This document shows positions 26,608 through 36,917 of a stretch of 64,000 nucleotides of DNA, piece after piece. A program made the position numbers and the translations under genes. The first letter of the stretch is position 1. Each line of letters begins with the position of its first letter. The notes below the pieces were generated by a model. It worked only from the letters and a program-made list of their open reading frames with translations, was not told where the DNA came from and searched no databases. The stretch spans positions 34,831-98,830 of the forward strand of contig DFZA01000016.1 of NCBI GenBank assembly GCA_002382665.1, in the 5' to 3' direction. Source of the DNA: Peptococcaceae bacterium UBA4068. GTDB taxonomy: Bacteria; Bacillota; Dehalobacteriia; UBA4068.

Positions 26608-27540
26608 ATGACTACTGCAATTAAAAATCTTCCTCGTGATGAAATTGTTATGGCTGGGAACGGCGCTTGCGGCGGTTGCCCGGCAACAGCCGCTTTAAGA
26701 ATAGTCGGCAAGGCTTTTGGGCCCAATGCCATTTGTTTAATGACGCCTTCTTGTTCTGTTGCTTCCATCGGCTTACTGCCTAAATCGTCATTTAATTATC
26801 CGATATTAAATATTTGTTTTGCCGCTGCCGGTTCTTCGGCTGCAGGTATGGAATACGCACTGGAATCTTTACAAAAAAAAGGCCGGCTGAGCGGAGAAAA
26901 ACCTCTTGTATTTACCTGGATAGGCGATGGCGGCACCTATGATATCGGTTTTCAGGCTTTATCGGCAGCTGCCGAACGCAATGACGACTTTATTCATATT
27001 TGCTATAATAATGAAGCATACAGCAATACCGGCGTACAGCGCAGCGGCGCCACGCCACGTTTTGCCGCAACCACAACTACGCCGACTGGTAAACAAGTCG
27101 AAAAAAAGAATATGCCTTTGCTAATGCTTGACCACCATATTCCATATTTAGCAACAGCTTCTTTAGCCAATCCCGGTGATTTTTATGATAAGCTTATCAA
27201 AGCTAAAAATAGCAAAGGTTTCAGATATATTGAAATATTAGCTCCCTGTTACACCGGCTGGAAATTTGCAGCCGAAGATATGATTAATATCAGCCGTAAA
27301 GCTGTTAATTGCGGCGCCTGGTTATTATTTGAAGCTGAGAACGGTAAGATTGAGTTTACCAATCCTACCAGAAAGTTTGTTGAGGGTGCAGCATCTCCTG
27401 AATCTCCCGCCGAGTATCTGAGTATGCAGGGACGCTTCTCCGCAGCTCTTAAAGGTGAAAACCGAGATCAGGTAATAAATAGCATGGCATCGCAAATTGC
27501 CGATGACTTGCAATCATTACGTAGATATTCAGCAAATTAG
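26608..27540 (+). CDS. porB: 2-oxoacid:ferredoxin oxidoreductase, beta (thiamine diphosphate) subunit
   Basis: A 310-residue beta subunit. It carries the cluster-ligand Cys residues in GNGACGGCPATAALR and the thiamine diphosphate motif GDGGTYDIGFQALS, then CYNNEAYSNTGVQRSGATP, a pattern seen in pyruvate-type enzymes. The ATG at 26608 follows GGAGG; a TTG at 26581 is in frame but less likely. Pyruvate is the likeliest substrate, but the neighbours leave room for another 2-oxoacid. Confidence 0.94.
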   Translation: MTTAIKNLPRDEIVMAGNGACGGCPATAALRIVGKAFGPNAICLMTPSCSVASIGLLPKSSFNYPILNICFAAAGSSAAGMEYALESLQKKGRLSGEKPLVFTWIGDGGTYDIGFQALSAAAERNDDFIHICYNNEAYSNTGVQRSGATPRFAATTTTPTGKQVEKKNMPLLMLDHHIPYLATASLANPGDFYDKLIKAKNSKGFRYIEILAPCYTGWKFAAEDMINISRKAVNCGAWLLFEAENGKIEFTNPTRKFVEGAASPESPAEYLSMQGRFSAALKGENRDQVINSMASQIADDLQSLRRYSAN

Positions 27541-27551
27541 AGTCGGATTCA

Positions 27552-27578
27552 AAAAGGCGGCATTTATTGCCGCCTTTT
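27552..27578. terminator. Bidirectional terminator after porB
   Basis: AAAAGGCGGCA and TGCCGCCTTTT with a TTTAT loop, between convergent genes. Confidence 0.88.
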
Positions 27579-27592
27579 ATTTTGGTCTTATT

Positions 27593-28591
27593 TTATGTTC
27601 TTATCGGTTCATCATATTCATCATATTCATCATCAGGAACCATTGCTTGATCATCGATTGCTTGGGCATCGATTGCTTGATCATCGATTGCTTGGTCATT
27701 AATTGATTGATCATCGTATGTTGCATTTATCTGATCATTCGGTTCAGTTTTTTTATCCGGAACAAATTTCACCTCAATTTCAATTGTATTTTGTATCGCC
27801 TGATCGTTTTCATTTGCTTCAGTTATTTCCTGATTATTATCTATGCCACTTTTTGTTTCGTTCTCGATTTCGTTTTCCGACTCATTTTCCATGTTTTCCA
27901 TCAACAGAGGTTCTTCGCTGGGTTCCTCAGCAACAACTTCTAATTGAATTTCTTCGATATTTTTTAACTTTGAAGATATGTTCTGGGAAATCTTTTTGGA
28001 AGCCTCGAACGTACCCCGTGCAGCGGCAGTGGCTTTATCCTTGGCCGTTTCCATAGAAGAAAGTAAGGAATTATCAATAACCTGATAATCATCAAGACAT
28101 TTGTCGGAAAGCATAACTGTATGTGACGACATTGCCATGATGTGTGAACCGTTGATTAAAATCTTCTCTTTGAACAATCCGTCGGCGGTAATCTCCAGAC
28201 CGCAAATTTTCCCACTTGTACAATCAAAGCGGTACTCATCGATCCTACCCAAAGTATTTCCACCGGCAGTAAAGCAGCGCGCGCCTATTGGTTGAATCGG
28301 TTGCCGCAAGAGACGTGTATATTGGACAAACGCGCTTTTCTTTTGGATATCAGTTGAATTTTGAATCGTAATTGCATCGTCACCAATACTTATAATTGCT
28401 GAAAACGGCAATATCCGTTCTTCTTTGGCCAGCCGACGGCGTTCCAGCAACAAAGCAACTACTTGTTTGGCCGCCGGATCAATTAATAACAGTCTCACCG
28501 AACCTAAGAAAACCCCCTCGTTAATACTGTATACCGGCAAAGCCCTGACTTTGCGGCTTAATTTCTCATTTTTTTTGATATCTGAGGTCAT
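27593..28591 (-). CDS. PRC-barrel domain protein with acidic repeat-rich tail
   Basis: A 332-residue protein. Two PRC-barrel-like modules occupy about residues 12-170 (KVRALPVYSINEGVFLGSV and GARCFTAGGNTLGRIDEY). A short Ala/Lys helix follows, then a low-complexity tail rich in Glu, Asp, Asn and Gln from about residue 215. The tail ends in tandem DDQAID-like units and DEYDEYDE. PRC barrels bind RNA, ribosomal proteins or photosynthetic and membrane partners. The precise role is unknown. The gene is monocistronic, converging with porB. Confidence 0.75.
   Translation of the reverse strand: MTSDIKKNEKLSRKVRALPVYSINEGVFLGSVRLLLIDPAAKQVVALLLERRRLAKEERILPFSAIISIGDDAITIQNSTDIQKKSAFVQYTRLLRQPIQPIGARCFTAGGNTLGRIDEYRFDCTSGKICGLEITADGLFKEKILINGSHIMAMSSHTVMLSDKCLDDYQVIDNSLLSSMETAKDKATAAARGTFEASKKISQNISSKLKNIEEIQLEVVAEEPSEEPLLMENMENESENEIENETKSGIDNNQEITEANENDQAIQNTIEIEVKFVPDKKTEPNDQINATYDDQSINDQAIDDQAIDAQAIDDQAMVPDDEYDEYDEPIRT
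27650..27712. repeat. Short tandem repeat coding DDQAI units
   Basis: Four or so copies of a 15-base unit close to CATCGATTGCTTGAT lie in tandem within the 3' part of the PRC-barrel gene. The unit is a whole number of codons, so copy changes alter tail length without breaking the frame. Confidence 0.8.
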
Positions 28592-28716
28592 ATATATTCC
28601 TCCGAAAAATTTGATTATATTTGAATTATATTGACCAAAGTTTTTTCTTATGCTCTTTTTTCGCTGATTATTATGTGGTAGAATAAATATGGTAATTTGA
28701 TTAGAGGAGAATATCG

Positions 28717-29313
28717 GTGAAAATCATTTTCGGTTTAGGCAATCCCGGCCAAAACTATCAGCTGACACGTCATAATGCCGGCTTCTTAGTATTGGATCAA
28801 ATAGCGGACCGCCTAAATATTAATTTCGGTAAAAAAGTTTGTGATTGTGATTGCGCATCTTCAATTTTCCATGACCAGAAAATAATCCTTGCCAAACCGC
28901 AGCTATTCATGAACCACAGTGGTTTTGCCGTCAGCAAACTAAGCCAATATTACAAAGTTGATTTTAATGATATTCTAATCATACATGATGATTTAGATTT
29001 ACCTCCTGCGCAGATTCGTTTCAAAAGCGATGGCGGCAGCGGCGGTCAAAAGGGAGTAACTTCAATCATCGAGCAATTAGGCATCGACAAATTTTCCCGC
29101 CTGAAAATTGGTATCGGCAAAGCGCCTTTTGACACAGTTGATTATGTATTGAAGCAGTTTAACAGCGAGGATATTGGTATTTATCAACCGGCCTTTTTAA
29201 GGGCGGCGGTAGCATCCCTCGATTGGATTGACGAGGGTATAGCCGCAGCCATGAACAAATATAATATAAAAAATAAAGAAAACACAGACACTATTAAGGA
29301 TATTCTAGATTAA
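28717..29313 (+). CDS. pth: Peptidyl-tRNA hydrolase
   Basis: A 198-residue Pth that recycles peptidyl-tRNAs. GLGNPGQNYQLTRHNAGF holds the conserved Asn10 and catalytic His20, KPQLFMNHSG the substrate Asn, and IHDDLDLP the catalytic Asp. Begins with GTG after GAGGAG. Placement upstream of mfd is the normal order in Bacillota. Confidence 0.96.
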   Translation: MKIIFGLGNPGQNYQLTRHNAGFLVLDQIADRLNINFGKKVCDCDCASSIFHDQKIILAKPQLFMNHSGFAVSKLSQYYKVDFNDILIIHDDLDLPPAQIRFKSDGGSGGQKGVTSIIEQLGIDKFSRLKIGIGKAPFDTVDYVLKQFNSEDIGIYQPAFLRAAVASLDWIDEGIAAAMNKYNIKNKENTDTIKDILD

Positions 29314-29380
29314 TATATAGATAAAGATTTATCCAACCATTATTGCTGCTTCTAAAGAGCATTTTGCCATGGAGGTAGTC

Positions 29381-32300
29381 TTGCAGGAAATATTAACTTC
29401 TTGGTCACACACCAAAGCATATCAAAACGCAGCCGCGACGGTGAGCAGAGGGGGCTCTGTATTAGTCAGCGGCTTATCGTTGTTGCCACAGGCAGCATGG
29501 GCCGCTTCATTATTTAATGATAGCGGTAATTCTCTATTGTTTGTGACAACTACCGAGGAAGAAGCCGTAGTACTTTATAAAAATATTTTGCCTTTTGTCG
29601 GCGACCAATGCGTCCTTTTCCCACTTTTGGAACTGTTACCTTTTGCTACCTATGCCCAAAACATGGAACTGGTTATCTCCCGCGTCAATGTTCTATCCCG
29701 TCTTAGCCGCGGTGAAAAACTAATAGTTGTCGCCTCAATTGAAAGCGTCAGCCGTATATTAGTACCGCCGCATGTTTTCACTGATAACCATTTTTTACTG
29801 CGAAAAGATATCGAAGTTGATTTTGAAACATTACCATCAAAGCTGATCGATATGGGCTACGAACGAGTCAAGCTAACAGATATGGCCGGCAGTTTTAGTG
29901 TGCGCGGCGATATTATCGATGTGTTTCCTATTAATACGCCTCAGCCGGTACGTTTGGAATTTTTTGATGACCAGCTTTGCTCTCTCAGAGTTTTTTCTCC
30001 TTCGGCGCAAATATCCCTGGGCGAAATTGACGAGCTGTTGCTACCGCCGGCTCACGAATTGCCTCTCAACGCCGTAGCCCGCGGCCAGGCTATACGCCGG
30101 CTGCGTAAAAGTATCAGAGAATTGTCCGCCAAACTTCATACTTCCGGTAGGGCACAGCTTAATGAGCGCTTCACGCCTATGATCGATCTATTGGAACAAG
30201 GGATCTGGGATTCCAATATGGAATCACTGCTACCCTTATTTTATGATGATGCTGCAAGTTTACTTTCATATTTTGACGATGGGCTGTTGGTGCTTTCGGA
30301 AGCCGCAAAACTGCAGCAAATTAGCCTTGATTTGGATAGCGAACGTCACAGCCATTATCACGACTTATTAACTGCAGGTCAGTTATTGCCATCATATTTT
30401 GATAATTTTATCGATCAGCCATTTCTATTTGCTGATTTTGCTCAGCTACCAAAGGTGATATTTTCACAATTGGAAAATGATGACGGCGGCCTTAAAATAG
30501 ATTTGCGCAGCCAATGTTTTAGCCGCGACTTACCATCATACGCGGCCAATCCCTCTGCATTTAAAGATGATTGCCAGAATTTCCGCAAGCGCAATTACCG
30601 TCTATTGCTTAGTGCCAGTAGCGAACCGCGTATCGAACGAATAAGATCGATTATTCAGGAAATCGATTATCCAAATCTGCAAATTATAGAAGCAGGATTT
30701 AGTAAAGGTTTCGAAAGCAGCGAATTAAAATTAGCACTGATTACCGAAAATGAGTTATTTGCCCAGGAAAAGAAATTCAGCCGACGCAGAGTATTTTCAG
30801 CTGGTGAAAGGCTCAGCAGCTTTACTGATTTGCGTGTCGGTGACTATGTTGTTCATATTACACAAGGCATCGGGCGCTACATGGGCGTTGAACGCCTGGC
30901 GCTTGGCAATATCCAAAAAGACTATATTTATATACAGTATGCCGGTGAAGATAAACTCTATCTGCCGATCGACCAACTTGATTTGATCCAAAAATACATC
31001 GGCAGCGACGGCAACGCACCCAAACTCTATAAATTGGGCGGCAATGAATGGCAAAAAGTTAAGACAAAAGTCCGCCGCAGCGTCAGAGACATGGCAGAAG
31101 AGTTGCTGGCTCTTTATGCGAAAAGAGAAGCAGTAGTAGGCTATGCGTTTTCAGCCGATAGCGTCTGGCAAAAAGAGTTTGAGGATGCGTTCCCTTACAC
31201 GGAAACGCCGGATCAGGTCAAAGCGGAAGAAGAAATAAAACATGATATGGAACTGCCCAAACCAATGGATCGCTTGCTCTGCGGCGATGTCGGCTATGGT
31301 AAAACCGAATTAGCACTACGTGCCGCTTTTAAAGCAGTTATGGATGCTAAACAAGTTGCAATACTGGTTCCAACCACAGTTTTAGCCCAGCAGCATTGTC
31401 ATACTATCGAAGAAAGATTTAGTGGCTATCCGGTCAGTTATGGCTGTCTTAGCCGCTTTGCCACGCCAAAACAGCAAAAAGAAATGCTTTCCCGTCTTTG
31501 CGAAGGTAAGTTGGATATTATAGTCGGGACTCATCGTTTGCTTTCGGCAGATGTCAAATATAAAGATTTAGGGTTATTGATCGTTGACGAAGAGCAACGC
31601 TTCGGCGTATCCCACAAAGAGAAAATCAAGTCATTAAAAGGGACCGTTGATGTTCTGACTCTAAGCGCCACGCCAATTCCACGTACTCTGCATATGGCGT
31701 TGGCCGGCATGCGTGACATGAGCATCATAGCAACGCCGCCGCCGGACCGCCGACCGGTGCAAACTTATGTAGTTGAATACCATTCGCACCTGATTCAGGA
31801 AGTAATCAATAAAGAATTGCAACGCGGTGGCCAAGTATATTTTGTTCACAACCGTGTCCATGATATTTTTCCATTGGCAACTGATCTTGCAAGCTTATTT
31901 CCTAATGCCCGGATAGCCATTGCACACGGTCAAATGAAAGAGCGTGAGCTGGAGCAGGTGATGCTCGATTTCGTCGCCGGTACCGCCGATATTCTTGTCT
32001 GTACTACTATCATTGAGTCAGGTCTCGATATTCCCAATGTTAATACTCTAATAGTCAATGAGGCAGATAATTTCGGACTGGCGCAATTATATCAATTACG
32101 CGGACGTGTTGGCCGCTCCGAGCGGCAGGCTTTCGCCTATTTCACTTATCAAAAAAATAAGCTGATTAACGACTTAGCAAAAAAACGCTTGATTGCCATC
32201 CGCGATTTTACTGAATTAGGCGCCGGATTCAAAATTGCCATGAGAGATCTGGAGCTGCGCGGCGCTGGTAATATCCTTGGTCCGGAGCAGCATGGCCATT

Positions 32301-32866
32301 TGCTTGCCGTCGGTTTTGATCTCTATTGCCGCCTTTTGGAAGAAGAAATGGCGGCCGCGGAAGGTAAAGAAATAGAGGAAAGCAGCGTCAGCACCCTTTT
32401 AGAATTACAAATTGACGCCTATATTCCCGATAGTTATATTGAAGATTCTACGCAAAAGGTAGAAGTTTATAAGCGTATTGCCGCAGCCACATCATTTACA
32501 GAAATCGATGCCATTGCCAGTGAGCTGCAAGACCGCTACGGCAGCTTCAATCAACCTTTAGCCAATCTGATTGCCTCCGGAAAAATCAAAATTGTCGCCA
32601 GACGTTTGCGAATCGGTTCGATTATTCAGAAACAAGGTTATCTGGAAATCAAGTTGGCCGAAAACCATCATATTTCCGGTGAACACCTGCTGGCTTTATC
32701 ATCTAAATGGCAGCAGCGTCTTAGTTTTACGGAGAAAAAATCGTTTATCTTAAAATTCAAAACTGCTAATCAATTACCGGCGGAAAAAAGGCTTGATTTA
32801 TTAACGGAGCTATTGCTCTCATTGCAGAATATCGTAGACTCAAAGGAGGAAATAGCATGTATTTGA
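29381..32866 (+). CDS. mfd: Transcription-repair coupling factor Mfd
   Basis: A protein of about 1161 residues that removes stalled RNA polymerase and recruits UvrA. The N-terminal UvrB-like module, the RNA-polymerase-interacting CarD-like domain (LRVGDYVVHITQGIGRYMGV) and RecG-like motor are all present: Walker A LLCGDVGYGKTELALRA, DEEQ box LIVDEEQRFGV, motif III LSATPIPRTLH, motif VI QLRGRVGRSERQAFAYF. The C-terminal TRCF domain is complete. The TTG at 29381 has GGAGG five bases upstream; an ATG at 29369 in frame is the alternative. Confidence 0.96.
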   Translation: MQEILTSWSHTKAYQNAAATVSRGGSVLVSGLSLLPQAAWAASLFNDSGNSLLFVTTTEEEAVVLYKNILPFVGDQCVLFPLLELLPFATYAQNMELVISRVNVLSRLSRGEKLIVVASIESVSRILVPPHVFTDNHFLLRKDIEVDFETLPSKLIDMGYERVKLTDMAGSFSVRGDIIDVFPINTPQPVRLEFFDDQLCSLRVFSPSAQISLGEIDELLLPPAHELPLNAVARGQAIRRLRKSIRELSAKLHTSGRAQLNERFTPMIDLLEQGIWDSNMESLLPLFYDDAASLLSYFDDGLLVLSEAAKLQQISLDLDSERHSHYHDLLTAGQLLPSYFDNFIDQPFLFADFAQLPKVIFSQLENDDGGLKIDLRSQCFSRDLPSYAANPSAFKDDCQNFRKRNYRLLLSASSEPRIERIRSIIQEIDYPNLQIIEAGFSKGFESSELKLALITENELFAQEKKFSRRRVFSAGERLSSFTDLRVGDYVVHITQGIGRYMGVERLALGNIQKDYIYIQYAGEDKLYLPIDQLDLIQKYIGSDGNAPKLYKLGGNEWQKVKTKVRRSVRDMAEELLALYAKREAVVGYAFSADSVWQKEFEDAFPYTETPDQVKAEEEIKHDMELPKPMDRLLCGDVGYGKTELALRAAFKAVMDAKQVAILVPTTVLAQQHCHTIEERFSGYPVSYGCLSRFATPKQQKEMLSRLCEGKLDIIVGTHRLLSADVKYKDLGLLIVDEEQRFGVSHKEKIKSLKGTVDVLTLSATPIPRTLHMALAGMRDMSIIATPPPDRRPVQTYVVEYHSHLIQEVINKELQRGGQVYFVHNRVHDIFPLATDLASLFPNARIAIAHGQMKERELEQVMLDFVAGTADILVCTTIIESGLDIPNVNTLIVNEADNFGLAQLYQLRGRVGRSERQAFAYFTYQKNKLINDLAKKRLIAIRDFTELGAGFKIAMRDLELRGAGNILGPEQHGHLLAVGFDLYCRLLEEEMAAAEGKEIEESSVSTLLELQIDAYIPDSYIEDSTQKVEVYKRIAAATSFTEIDAIASELQDRYGSFNQPLANLIASGKIKIVARRLRIGSIIQKQGYLEIKLAENHHISGEHLLALSSKWQQRLSFTEKKSFILKFKTANQLPAEKRLDLLTELLLSLQNIVDSKEEIACI

Positions 32867-34047
32867 AATTACCAATAGAAGAATCTACCAACCGCCTACA
32901 GCGGTTATTTGAACAGTTAAACAACTGCGGCCAGGATTGGGACAGCGCAATAATAATTGACAGAATCAATCTTTATTATTTTACCGGCACAATGCCCGAC
33001 GGTGTACTGCTACTTCGCCGCAACGGCGATGTCATGTTGTTTGTCCGCCGCAGCTATGAGCGTTCCTGTGCTGAATCGCCAATAAAAAATATAATTGCCA
33101 TGAACAGCTATAAAGATATACTGACTAAACTCGGCGAAAGCTTGGGCAAAACATATATCGAAACCGAAAAAATGCCCATCGCCATGCTTAACCGCATTCA
33201 AAAATACCTGCCAATAGAACAGATCTTGTCATTGGACAGGCTATTGTTAAAAACACGTTCAATTAAGAGCGCATATGAATTGGAGTTCATCCAAGAATCC
33301 GGACGCCAACATAACCATGTACTGACGGAAATCATGCCAAATTTATTCAAAGAAGGCATGAGCGAGATAGAGATGCTCTCACAGCTTTATAACGCCATGT
33401 TAGTCGAAGGACACCAGGGGCTTACCAGATTTGCCGGCTTCCAGACCGAAGTCTGCGTCGGTCAATACGGTTTTGGCACCTCCACATTGGCCGCAACCAA
33501 TTTTGACGGACCGGGAGGAATGACCGGTATGTCACCGCTTTTACCTTCGATCGGCAGCAGAGAAAGACGGCTGCAAAAAGGCGATTTGATTTTTATTGAT
33601 ATCGCCTACGGTTATATGGGTTACCAGACCGACAAAACCCAGGTCTATTCTTTTAAATCACGCCTGCCGCAACAGGCTCTTGATCTACATAATCAATGCA
33701 TAGCTGCTCAGCGTTTAGCGGCAGAGCAATTAAAACCAGGCAACATTCCTGCGCAAATTTATAGTAATGTTTGTCAGCGAATTAGTCCGGAACTGCAAGA
33801 AAATTTTATGGGCTACGGTCAGCGGCGAGTAGCGTTTATCGGTCACGGTGTCGGCCTATATATTGACGAATATCCGGTAATTGCCAAAGGCTTTGATGAA
33901 CCGCTTGCCGAAAATATGGTTGTAGCTTTGGAACCCAAAGTAGGGGTGAGCGGCGTTGGTACGGTTGGTGTTGAAGATACCTATTTGGTTACGAATAACG
34001 GTGGCATATGTCTGACCGGCGGCGGTCGAGAAGTAATTGAAATTTAG
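32857..34047 (+). CDS. M24 family Xaa-Pro aminopeptidase-like protein
   Basis: A 396-residue creatinase/prolidase-fold protein. Metal ligands can be placed in FIDIAYGYMGYQTDKT (two Asp), FIGHGVGLYIDEYP (His), ALEPK (Glu) and VGVEDTYLVT (Glu). The N-terminal creatinase_N domain precedes it. It overlaps the mfd end by ten bases and has AAAGGAGG. It may be a peptidase or an inactive relative; all ligand residues seem present. Confidence 0.85.
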   Translation: MYLKLPIEESTNRLQRLFEQLNNCGQDWDSAIIIDRINLYYFTGTMPDGVLLLRRNGDVMLFVRRSYERSCAESPIKNIIAMNSYKDILTKLGESLGKTYIETEKMPIAMLNRIQKYLPIEQILSLDRLLLKTRSIKSAYELEFIQESGRQHNHVLTEIMPNLFKEGMSEIEMLSQLYNAMLVEGHQGLTRFAGFQTEVCVGQYGFGTSTLAATNFDGPGGMTGMSPLLPSIGSRERRLQKGDLIFIDIAYGYMGYQTDKTQVYSFKSRLPQQALDLHNQCIAAQRLAAEQLKPGNIPAQIYSNVCQRISPELQENFMGYGQRRVAFIGHGVGLYIDEYPVIAKGFDEPLAENMVVALEPKVGVSGVGTVGVEDTYLVTNNGGICLTGGGREVIEI

Positions 34048-34077
34048 TAATTATACTAAAGAAAATCCGAGGCAAGC

Positions 34078-36855
34078 ATGGAAATTAGTAATTTTGTAGT
34101 AATCGATTTGGAAACAACCGGTTTAGATCTTAATAATGACGATATCATTGAGATCGGTGCGGTACGGATAGAGCAGGGAGAAGTAGTTTCCCAATTCAGC
34201 ATGCTTGTTAATCCTCATCGTAAACTCAACCCATTAGTTGTTCGTCTTACCGGCATAAATGATAATATGCTGGAAAATCAGCCTGATATTACTGACGCCT
34301 GCGCCAGTTTGAGCGGTTTTATAGGTGATGCCGTAATCATTGCTCATAATGCTCATTTTGACCGCACTTTTCTCAAAAGATATTTGCCCCTCGAGCAGCA
34401 ATGGATCGATAGCATAACCCTCGCGCAAATCGCTTTTCCCACTTTTCACAGTTATGCTTTAGCGTATCTTTGTGAAACTTTATCCATCAATAACGATTCC
34501 GCCCACAGAGCGTTATCCGATGCTCTGGCCACAGCCGAGTTGTTTATCAAATGTTTCGTAGCTATTGCCACACTGCCAATAAATGTTAAAAGCCATCTTC
34601 TCGCTCTATCAATCGGCGATAACAGCCCTTTAGGACAATTGATTGCCGGTTTATGCAAAGGCTCGGCTACCAGTACAGGCAATTCATTATTTTCTATGCC
34701 TGCTCAAACAAAATCGCAACCAAATACCAATAACTTGCCTGATATCAATGATGATTACATAATACCGGTTGAACAAATAGAGGATTTTTTTTCTGCGGAC
34801 GGGGTTTGCGCTACACGCATGCCCGGCTTTGAATACCGACCTGAGCAAGCGCAAATGTCCGTTGCAGTTGCCCAAAGTTTTAATAATCAGCGTTTTCTGA
34901 TCGCTGAGGCCGGAACCGGTACCGGCAAATCATTGGCATATTTGTTGCCTGCAGCTATGCTGGCGCTTGATTCGGGTCAAAAAGTCGTCATCAGCACATA
35001 TACAATCAATCTCCAGGAACAGTTACTGCTCAAAGATATACCGTTACTAGAACAGATGCTGGATAAACCCATTTCCGCAGCGTTACTCAAAGGCCGCGGT
35101 AATTATTTGTGTCGTAGGCTATATCAAAACCAACTTAATGCCGTAAGCGAAGAAAACCGTTATTTCAATATGCGCATCGCAGTTTGGTTGGGCAGCATTC
35201 ATACCGGCGATGTTGGCAGTCTCGCTCTCAATAGCTTTGACAAATGGAAATGGCAATCAATAAATGCCAGACATGAAAATTGTTTAAACTCATGTCCCTA
35301 TAGAAAAAACGGCTGCTTTTTACAGCAAGCGCGCAAAGCAGCCGAATCAGCCGATATTTGTATTATCAATCATTCATTATTAATTGCCAATGCCACTATG
35401 GAAAAGGGATTCCTGCCCAATATACCATATCTGATTATTGATGAAGCGCATCATCTTGAAAAGGCTGCCGGAGAACAATTATCCGAAGAGGGCAATTATT
35501 ATGAAATTAAGCTGACATTGGTGCGCATCAAAAAATTACTTGATTCAGTTGCATTATCCTTGCCAATTTTATTTGTCAATGACAATGATGCCGAAGAAAT
35601 AATCACCAAAATTAATAAATCCCGTGAAATTGCCGGTAACATATCAGCAGAGGCCAATCAATTCTTTAATCTTGCAAGCGAAACAGTTTTTCCGGAGGCT
35701 GCAGCTGCTAATTACTATCCGGCAAAAATACGCATTTTACCCCAGCACCGCCAACAAAGCGGATGGCAATTGCTGTCTGACACAGCAGAAAATCTATGCG
35801 CCGCTATAGCCCAACTCAAAGATCAAATCTATAGTTTGACAGATTTGCTTTCGCTTTTAGAAGAGCAAAACGGCATATCTATAAATGGTAGAGAAGAGTT
35901 ACAGAAATCAACAATATCCTTATTAGGTATTAAATCACTATTTGAACAATGGAATAGCGGCAATGAAACCAATCAGGTTTATTGGGTCGGATTTATTAGC
36001 GCCGATAAACTACCCACTATCAATATTGCGCCGATTGAACTGGGAGAATTACTTAAATCAAATCTGATGGAACAGGGCCGCTCAATCATATTCACATCTG
36101 CCACAATGGCGGATGATGGCACTTTTACCTATTTCAAGAATCATATTGGCTTAGATTTATTGGATTGTTCTCCCGACGAACTAATTGTCACATCACCTTT
36201 TTATTATGAAGATCAATCGCTGTTCTTGATTTGCAACTCGCTTCCGGACTTGTCCAAAACCAGCGAAATTATCTGCGTACAAAAAATCTCATCAACGTTA
36301 ATCAAATTAATATCTGCCGCTGGCGGCAGGACCCTGGTGCTTTTTACTTCCTACGCTCAATTAAGAGCTGTTTATGAACAAATCAAACAGCCGCTGGCAG
36401 CGCAGGGCATTACCGTATTAGCGCACAAAATCAACGGTGAGCCGGTTCAATTACTGAAAAGACTGCAAAGCGAAAAATCTTGCTGCATTTTAGGTGCCAA
36501 CAGTTTCTGGGAGGGAATAGACGTCATTGGCAGTCCGTTATCGTTGGTAATTGTGGTACGCTTACCTTTTTGGCCTCCCAACTCACCATTGGCGGTAGCC
36601 AAGATGGAAAAAATAGAAGCTGCCGGCGGCAATAGTTTTAGAGATTACAGTTTGCCGCAAGCTATTATCCGCTTCCGCCAGGGTTTTGGCCGTCTGATTC
36701 GTTCTACTACCGATACCGGTGTTTTCTGTGTCTTAGATGGTCGTATTGTCAGCAAGTTTTACGGCCGGCGTTTTATAGATTCGTTGCCGCAAATGCACAA
36801 AATTCAGGGGGATGATGACGATTTGGCGCAGGAAATTAAAAAATGGCTGGAATAG
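34078..36855 (+). CDS. dinG: DinG-type helicase with N-terminal 3'-5' exonuclease
   Basis: A 925-residue protein. An N-terminal DEDDh exonuclease domain (VIDLETTGLDLNNDDIIEIG, AHNAHFDRTF, HRALSDALAT) is fused to an XPD/DinG superfamily 2 helicase. Helicase motifs are AEAGTGTGKSLAYLLPA, IIDEAHHLEKA and FRQGFGRLIRS. Four Cys (in NYLCRR, ENCLNSCPYRKNGC) could hold an Fe-S cluster, as in XPD. This is the long Bacillota architecture (Bacillus DinG is also exonuclease fused). It is likely involved in repair or replication-fork maintenance. Confidence 0.92.
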   Translation: MEISNFVVIDLETTGLDLNNDDIIEIGAVRIEQGEVVSQFSMLVNPHRKLNPLVVRLTGINDNMLENQPDITDACASLSGFIGDAVIIAHNAHFDRTFLKRYLPLEQQWIDSITLAQIAFPTFHSYALAYLCETLSINNDSAHRALSDALATAELFIKCFVAIATLPINVKSHLLALSIGDNSPLGQLIAGLCKGSATSTGNSLFSMPAQTKSQPNTNNLPDINDDYIIPVEQIEDFFSADGVCATRMPGFEYRPEQAQMSVAVAQSFNNQRFLIAEAGTGTGKSLAYLLPAAMLALDSGQKVVISTYTINLQEQLLLKDIPLLEQMLDKPISAALLKGRGNYLCRRLYQNQLNAVSEENRYFNMRIAVWLGSIHTGDVGSLALNSFDKWKWQSINARHENCLNSCPYRKNGCFLQQARKAAESADICIINHSLLIANATMEKGFLPNIPYLIIDEAHHLEKAAGEQLSEEGNYYEIKLTLVRIKKLLDSVALSLPILFVNDNDAEEIITKINKSREIAGNISAEANQFFNLASETVFPEAAAANYYPAKIRILPQHRQQSGWQLLSDTAENLCAAIAQLKDQIYSLTDLLSLLEEQNGISINGREELQKSTISLLGIKSLFEQWNSGNETNQVYWVGFISADKLPTINIAPIELGELLKSNLMEQGRSIIFTSATMADDGTFTYFKNHIGLDLLDCSPDELIVTSPFYYEDQSLFLICNSLPDLSKTSEIICVQKISSTLIKLISAAGGRTLVLFTSYAQLRAVYEQIKQPLAAQGITVLAHKINGEPVQLLKRLQSEKSCCILGANSFWEGIDVIGSPLSLVIVVRLPFWPPNSPLAVAKMEKIEAAGGNSFRDYSLPQAIIRFRQGFGRLIRSTTDTGVFCVLDGRIVSKFYGRRFIDSLPQMHKIQGDDDDLAQEIKKWLE

Positions 36856-36917
36856 ACTTGCACAAACGCTAATATGCTAAGTATTATATATCAGTACCTA
36901 GATAAGAAGGTGATTTT

